Shown: positions 60,028 through 64,000 of the stretch, in pieces | How the letters are laid out: every line of letters begins with the position of its first letter | Position numbering within the stretch: the first letter of the stretch is position 1 | Assembly (NCBI RefSeq): GCF_008365315.1 | Contig: NZ_CP043506.1 | Span: forward strand, 1,532,001-1,596,000 | Origin: Acetobacter vaccinii | Lineage (GTDB): Bacteria > Pseudomonadota > Alphaproteobacteria > Acetobacterales > Acetobacteraceae | Reading direction: 5' to 3' | Length of the DNA stretch: 64,000 nt | Notes under the pieces: model-generated | The model's input: the letters and a program-made list of their open reading frames with translations, nothing else | What the model was told of the DNA's origin: nothing | The model's database searches: none | Translations under genes and position numbers: made by a program

Positions 60028-60705
60028 ATGCAGAGCATAGATCTGGAAAAAACAACGCTGCGTGAACTGAACAGCAGCCTGCAGGCGGAAAAAGCCGGTG
60101 CAGAATGGACGGTCCTTAACCCCAACGGCTGTCATGCCCTGGCCGTTGGTCTGGTTGAGCCGGTGTCCGTGACGATTGAAGGCCATGCCGGGTATTACGC
60201 CGCAGGCATGAACCAGAAAGCCACTGTTGTCATCAACGGCAATGCCGGTCAGGGCGTTGCGGAAAACATGATGAGCGGCAGCGTCCATGTCAAAGGCAGC
60301 GCGTCCATGAGCGCTGGCGCCACGGCCCATGGTGGCCTGCTGGTCATCGACGGGGATGCAGGCGCACGGTGCGGCATTTCCATGAAAGGTGTGGACATTG
60401 TCGTGCGCGGCTCTGTCGGCCACATGAGTGCCTTTATGGCGCAGAGCGGCAACCTTGTTGTCTGCGGCAACGCGGGTGAAGCTCTTGGAGACTCCCTGTA
60501 CGAAACACGTATTTTCGTACGCGGTGAAGTCAAGAGCACCGGTGCTGACTGCGAACAGAAGGAAATGACCGACGAAGATCGCAACATTCTGTCGGCCCTG
60601 CTGCAAAAGGCAGGCGTGACCGAATACACGGTTGACGATTTCCGCCGCTATGGTTCAGCCCGCAAGCTGTATCACTTCAATGTTGACAACGCGTCTGCGT
60701 ACTGA
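60028..60705 (+). CDS. glxC: GXGXG-repeat glutamate-synthase-like subunit (GlxC/MgsB-like)
   Basis: This 225-residue protein is of the GXGXG beta-helix family, like the C-terminal domain of GltB and formyl-methanofuran dehydrogenase subunit C. Gly-rich turns recur: EGHAGYYAAGMNQKATVVINGNAGQGVAENMMSG, KGSASMSAGATAHGGLLVIDGDAGARCGISMKG, CGNAGEALGDSLYETRIFVRG. It links the amidotransferase and FMN-synthase subunits structurally. The 15-base and 7-base gaps on either side show one operon. Confidence 0.88.
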   Translation: MQSIDLEKTTLRELNSSLQAEKAGAEWTVLNPNGCHALAVGLVEPVSVTIEGHAGYYAAGMNQKATVVINGNAGQGVAENMMSGSVHVKGSASMSAGATAHGGLLVIDGDAGARCGISMKGVDIVVRGSVGHMSAFMAQSGNLVVCGNAGEALGDSLYETRIFVRGEVKSTGADCEQKEMTDEDRNILSALLQKAGVTEYTVDDFRRYGSARKLYHFNVDNASAY

Positions 60706-60712
60706 GGGTGTC

Positions 60713-62050
60713 ATGACCGAAAAGCCACACGATTTCACCAAGACAACGCCGCGTTTCTCGGCCACGTTCGACCCCTTCACCATTTCGCAGATCCAGCGTG
60801 CAGCGGCTACGGGTATCTATGATATCCGTGGCGCTGGCACCAAGCGCAAGCTGCCGCATTTTGACGACCTGCTGTTCCTCGGTGCGTCCATGTCCCGCTA
60901 CCCGCTGGAAGGGTACCGTGAGCGGTGTGGAACAGAGGTTGTGCTGGGCGCGCGCTTTGCCAAAAAGCCGATCACGCTCAAAACCCCTGTGACCATTGCA
61001 GGCATGTCCTTTGGTGCTCTGTCGGCTCAGGCCAAGGAAGCCCTGGGCCGTGGGGCCAGCGCGGTTGGTACCTCCACCACCACGGGTGACGGTGGCATGA
61101 CGCCTGAGGAACGCGGTCATTCCTCCACACTGGTCTATCAGTATCTGCCGTCACGTTACGGTATGAACCCTGATGACCTGCGCCGTGCGGATGCGATTGA
61201 AATTGTTATCGGTCAGGGTGCAAAGCCCGGCGGTGGCGGCATGCTGCTGGGGCAGAAGATTTCTCCCCGCGTGGCGAAAATGCGCGACCTGCCCGAAGGG
61301 ATCGACCAGCGTTCCGCCTGTCGCCATCCTGACTGGACCGGCCCGGACGATCTTGAAATCAAGATTGCGGAAATTCGCGAAATTACCAACTGGGAAAAGC
61401 CGATTTACGTCAAGGTCGGGGCCTGCCGCCCTTACTACGACATTTCCCTGGCGGTAAAAGCTGGCGCCGATGTGGTTGTGCTCGACGGTATGCAGGGCGG
61501 CACCGCCGCAACGCAGGAAGTGTTTATTGAACACGTGGGTCTGCCCATTCTTGCAGCTATCCGCCCCGCTGTGCAGGCTTTGCAGGACTTGGGCATGCAC
61601 CGCAAAGTGCAGCTTATTGTGTCTGGCGGTATCCGCACCGGGGCCGACGTGGCCAAGGCGCTGGCTCTTGGGGCCGATGCTGTGGCCATTGGCACCGCTG
61701 CCCTGATTGCCCTGGGTGATCAGAGCCCCTCTCTGGCCGCCGAATACGCCAAGCTTGGCAGCGAGCCCGGCGCGTATGATGACTGGCAGGACGGCCGCGA
61801 CCCCGCAGGCATTACCACGCAGGACCCGGAACTGGCCGCACGTCTGGACCCCATCCTGGGTGGCCGCCGCATTGCCAACTACCTGTCGGTGATGACAATG
61901 GAAGCCCAGACCATTGCCCGTGCCTGTGGCAAAAACCACCTGCACAACCTTGAGCCTGAAGACCTTGTGGCCCTGACAATGGAAGCCGCAGCCATGACCC
62001 AGCTGCCTCTGGCTGGTACCAACTGGTACCCTGGCAAAGCAGGTTTCTGA
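60713..62050 (+). CDS. glxD: FMN-binding glutamate-synthase-type subunit (GlxD/MgsC-like)
   Basis: This 445-residue protein is of the central/FMN domain of glutamate synthase. Motifs: TPVTIAGMSFGALSAQAKEALGRGA, GDGGMTPEERGHSS, IGQGAKPGGGGMLLGQKISPRVAKMRDLPEGID, KVGACRPYYDISLAVKAGADVVVLDGMQGGTAATQEVF, and SGGIRTGADVAKALALGADAVAIGTAALIALG. It should use amide ammonia from GlxB to form glutamate or an N-alkyl glutamate. ATG 60713 follows GAGGGTGTC, and in-frame codons above overlap glxC. Confidence 0.92.
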   Translation: MTEKPHDFTKTTPRFSATFDPFTISQIQRAAATGIYDIRGAGTKRKLPHFDDLLFLGASMSRYPLEGYRERCGTEVVLGARFAKKPITLKTPVTIAGMSFGALSAQAKEALGRGASAVGTSTTTGDGGMTPEERGHSSTLVYQYLPSRYGMNPDDLRRADAIEIVIGQGAKPGGGGMLLGQKISPRVAKMRDLPEGIDQRSACRHPDWTGPDDLEIKIAEIREITNWEKPIYVKVGACRPYYDISLAVKAGADVVVLDGMQGGTAATQEVFIEHVGLPILAAIRPAVQALQDLGMHRKVQLIVSGGIRTGADVAKALALGADAVAIGTAALIALGDQSPSLAAEYAKLGSEPGAYDDWQDGRDPAGITTQDPELAARLDPILGGRRIANYLSVMTMEAQTIARACGKNHLHNLEPEDLVALTMEAAAMTQLPLAGTNWYPGKAGF

Positions 62051-62072
62051 GCACAGCCTGACACTGAAACGA

Positions 62073-62102
62073 CTCCCCTCGCCTTGCCCAAGGCGGGGGG
62101 AG
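62073..62102 (+). other. Strong intercistronic hairpin before glnT
   Basis: CTCCCCTCGCCTT (62073-62085) pairs with AAGGCGGGGGGAG (62090-62102), 13 pairs with one G-T, around a GCCC loop. It ends just before the AAGGAA ribosome-site region (62109). No T-run follows, so it is more likely an mRNA processing or stability element, or a translation control, than a terminator. Confidence 0.75.
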
Positions 62103-62128
62103 CGACATAAGGAATGGAATACGTAGCG

Positions 62129-63448
62129 ATGGACCATGTACAACAGAATTGTTACGATCTGGAAACCATAGCCAAAGAAAGAGGCATCCGCTACTTTCTG
62201 ATCTCGTTTGTCGATCTGTCAGGCGCTCAGCGGGCCAAGCTTGTTCCGGCTTCGGCCATTGCAGGCATGCAGAAGAACGGGGCCGGTTTTGCCGGTTTTG
62301 CAGCAACATTCGACATGTCCCCCGCCGACCCGGACCTGGTCGCGGTGCCCGATGCCTCCTCCATGATCCAGCTTCCCTGGAAGCCGGAAGTGGCCTGGCT
62401 GCCTTCCGACCTGAAAATGCATGGGCAGTATGTAACGCAGGGGCCGCGCAATACGCTCAAGCGGCTGGTCAAGCGCGCGGCCGATCATGGCCTGACCGTC
62501 AAGACCGGTGTGGAATGTGAATTCTTCCTGGTCTCCCCCGACGGCAGCCAGGTGAGCGACGAATACGATTCCAGCGCCAAGCCCTGCTACGATGCATCGG
62601 CCCTGATGCGCCGTTACGACGTTATTGCCGAACTGTGCGACGCCATGCAGCAGCTTGGCTGGGAACCGTACCAGAACGACCATGAAGATGCGAACGGCCA
62701 GTTTGAAATGAACTGGAAGTATGCTGATGCGCTGGTCACGGCCGACCGGCATGTCTTCTTCAAGTTCATGGCTCGCGCCATTGCGGAAAAGCACGGCCTG
62801 CGCGCAACCTTTATGCCCAAGCCGTTCATGCACCTGACAGGCAGCGGCTGCCACGCCCATATCTCCCTGTGGGATGGTGCCAAGAACGTCTGCCAGGACG
62901 ATGCTGACGCGCTGGAAATGTCGGCAGCGGGTTATAACTTTGTGGGCGGGTTGATCAACAGTGCGGATGCTCTGTGCGCAATCCTGAACCCGACGGTCAA
63001 TTCGTACAAGCGTATCAATGCGCCGCGTACGGTGTCGGGCGCGACCTGGTCCCCCAATACCGTGACCTATGCGGGCGATAACCGCACCCACATGATCCGC
63101 GTGCCCGGTGGCGGCCGGTTTGAAATGCGCCTGCCCGACGGTGCGGCCAACCCGTATCTGTTGCAGGCGTCCATTCTGGCCGCAGGGCTGGAAGGGATTG
63201 AAAGCAAGCGCGATCCGGGCAAGCCGCTGGACATTAACATGTATACCCACGGGCATACGGTGACCGCAGCCAAGCGCCTGCCGCTGAACCTGCTTGACGC
63301 CCTGCGCGCGCTTGATGGCTCCGCTGTCCTGCGTAGCATGCTCGATGACGGCTTTATTGACCCCTACATCAAGATCAAGACCGCCGAATGGAACAGCTAC
63401 TGTGGCCATCTGACGCAATGGGAGCGTGAAACAACGCTGGATTGTTAA
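62129..63448 (+). CDS. glnT: Type III glutamine synthetase (GlnT / GMAS-like)
   Basis: This 439-residue glutamine-synthetase-family ligase is of the GlnT type, found beside glx/mgs genes. In methylotrophs a related enzyme, GmaS, makes gamma-glutamylmethylamide from methylamine. Motifs: IRYFLISFVDLSGAQRAKLVPASAIAGM, GVECEFFLVSPDG, NDHEDANGQFEMNWKYADALVTADRHVFFKFMARAIAEKHGLRATFMPKPF, GSGCHAHISLWDGAKN and NRTHMIRVPGGGRFEMRLPDGAANPYLLQA. ATG 62129 is used; ATG 62114 is in frame but too close to AAGGAA. It is probably regulated with the glx operon. Confidence 0.88.
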   Translation: MDHVQQNCYDLETIAKERGIRYFLISFVDLSGAQRAKLVPASAIAGMQKNGAGFAGFAATFDMSPADPDLVAVPDASSMIQLPWKPEVAWLPSDLKMHGQYVTQGPRNTLKRLVKRAADHGLTVKTGVECEFFLVSPDGSQVSDEYDSSAKPCYDASALMRRYDVIAELCDAMQQLGWEPYQNDHEDANGQFEMNWKYADALVTADRHVFFKFMARAIAEKHGLRATFMPKPFMHLTGSGCHAHISLWDGAKNVCQDDADALEMSAAGYNFVGGLINSADALCAILNPTVNSYKRINAPRTVSGATWSPNTVTYAGDNRTHMIRVPGGGRFEMRLPDGAANPYLLQASILAAGLEGIESKRDPGKPLDINMYTHGHTVTAAKRLPLNLLDALRALDGSAVLRSMLDDGFIDPYIKIKTAEWNSYCGHLTQWERETTLDC

Positions 63449-63807
63449 GTCTGGTTGCATTATAAATTGAAAGGGTAAAACCTTTCTAAGGCGTGACCCA
63501 TTCATCTGTGCGTATACGCGACAGTGTTTGGATCACGCCTTGCTTGCTGCCTTTATTGTTTCGGTATAGTAATGAATATCTGTTTCCTTCACGGCAGTGT
63601 GCAGGACGGGAGGTGAGAAATACAGGAGAAGAGGCCCGATGCCAGGGCAGGCGTTGCCAGCGTCGGTGGCAGGTGGGCACAAGGGCGCGGGACCATGTGG
63701 TTTCCATCCTGGCTGGGTGTGGCGGGCTGTGGTCCGTATATGCCGGCGCCATTCTCCAGGCTGTATGGTCATGTCGTCTAACAATGAGAGAGAACAGGGA
63801 GAGCTGA
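63449..63807 (+). other. Intergenic region before the ammonium transporter
   Basis: About 360 bases with no supported gene. A small 6-bp stem, GAAAGG (63469-63474) and CCTTTC (63481-63486), follows glnT and might end its transcript weakly. The rest is mixed sequence with no promoter I can firmly recognise; a separate promoter for the transporter is likely here. Confidence 0.35.
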
Positions 63808-64000
63808 ATGTTGAGATCGAAAAAAGGGCTGCTACGTGCAGCAGGTATATTAACATCACTGGCTGCTCCTGTTTCCGCGTTCGCGCAGGACGCCGCAGCA
63901 AAGCCCGCGTATGGGCTGCCTGACACCGCGTATATTGCAACATGTGCGCTGTTTGTCATGCTTATGATGCTACCAGGGCTTGCGCTGTTTTATGGCGGCA
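63808..64000 (+). CDS. Ammonium transporter (5' end only, runs off the window)
   Basis: The first 64 codons of an Amt-type channel are present. The signal-like start LLRAAGILTSLAAPVSAFAQ is followed by the first membrane helix YIATCALFVMLMMLPGLALFYGG, whose PGLALFYGG ending is the Amt hallmark. CAGGGAGAG precedes ATG 63808. The gene is cut by the window end. Position after glnT suggests joint ammonium assimilation. No PII gene precedes it. Confidence 0.88.
   Translation, partial: MLRSKKGLLRAAGILTSLAAPVSAFAQDAAAKPAYGLPDTAYIATCALFVMLMMLPGLALFYGG

Overview
The window looks like a chromosomal stretch of an acetic acid bacterium (Acetobacteraceae; Acetobacter or a close relative is my inference). 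The evidence is a complete hopanoid cluster of the hpnA-G type, alphaproteobacterial markers (NDUFA12 homologue, DUF2155 protein, AhpC/AhpD with a divergent OxyR, split Mla lipid-transport genes), iron-uptake genes of the FecI/FecR/TonB type with PepSY and DUF3649/DUF3325 partners, and a mostly G+C-rich sequence. I see no rRNA, CRISPR array, transposase or prophage. Two tRNA genes are present.

Layout. 0-8.7 kb is a loose mixture: two large uncharacterised proteins that may be related (371-1309 and 3372-4130), a sugar acetyltransferase, a PhzF-like isomerase, YaiI, a TauE/SafE permease, two divergent small secreted proteins (one resembling HdeA/HdeB acid chaperones), and a PACE efflux gene divergent from a LysR regulator across a striking palindrome. 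8.7-15.1 kb is one iron-uptake unit: sigma factor, FecR, STN-type TonB receptor, DUF3649, PepSY protein and DUF3325. 15.1-18.9 kb (minus strand) is a compact run of a PotD-like binding protein, a half-length permease and an ABC ATPase that has lost its Walker A, Walker B, signature and H-loop residues, followed by YcgN- and YgjP-like genes. 19-23.1 kb holds DUF883/holin-like membrane proteins and a MarR-led efflux set (DUF1656, HlyD adaptor, outer-membrane factor) with no inner-membrane pump gene beside it. 23.1-31.4 kb (minus strand) is hpnA-hpnB-hpnC-hpnD-hpnE-shc-hpnG, with hpnL divergent at 31.5 kb and coupled to a tyrA-like dehydrogenase.

33.7-42.3 kb contains a TPR protein, rpmJ, oxyR divergent from ahpC-ahpD, tRNA-Asp, a YceI protein, a DODA-type dioxygenase, ppa, a CAU-anticodon tRNA, ettA and a GNAT gene. 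42.3-48.6 kb (minus strand) contains mlaA-mlaC, a TerB/J-domain protein, and a queuosine operon queA-tgt-queG with a small ribbon-helix-helix gene. 48.7-54.7 kb holds a small protein plus a YbhB-like protein, folD with a short MetF-like gene, and an operon of a ribonucleotide-reductase-derived TSCPD protein, RidA and a FemAB/GNAT-like protein. 54.9-58.2 kb is NDUFA12, mlaD, a small ORF, DUF2155, otsB and dsbB. 58.3 kb to the end is an XRE-cupin regulator followed by a glutamate-synthase-like module (glxB, glxC, glxD), a type III glutamine synthetase (glnT) and the start of an ammonium transporter: a nitrogen or amine assimilation unit.

The most unusual features are the pseudo-ATPase/half-permease ABC operon, the stand-alone RNR-like protein coupled to RidA, two perfect operator-like palindromes, and several structured intergenic regions. 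Functions are inferred from recognised sequence motifs only; no database search was run.
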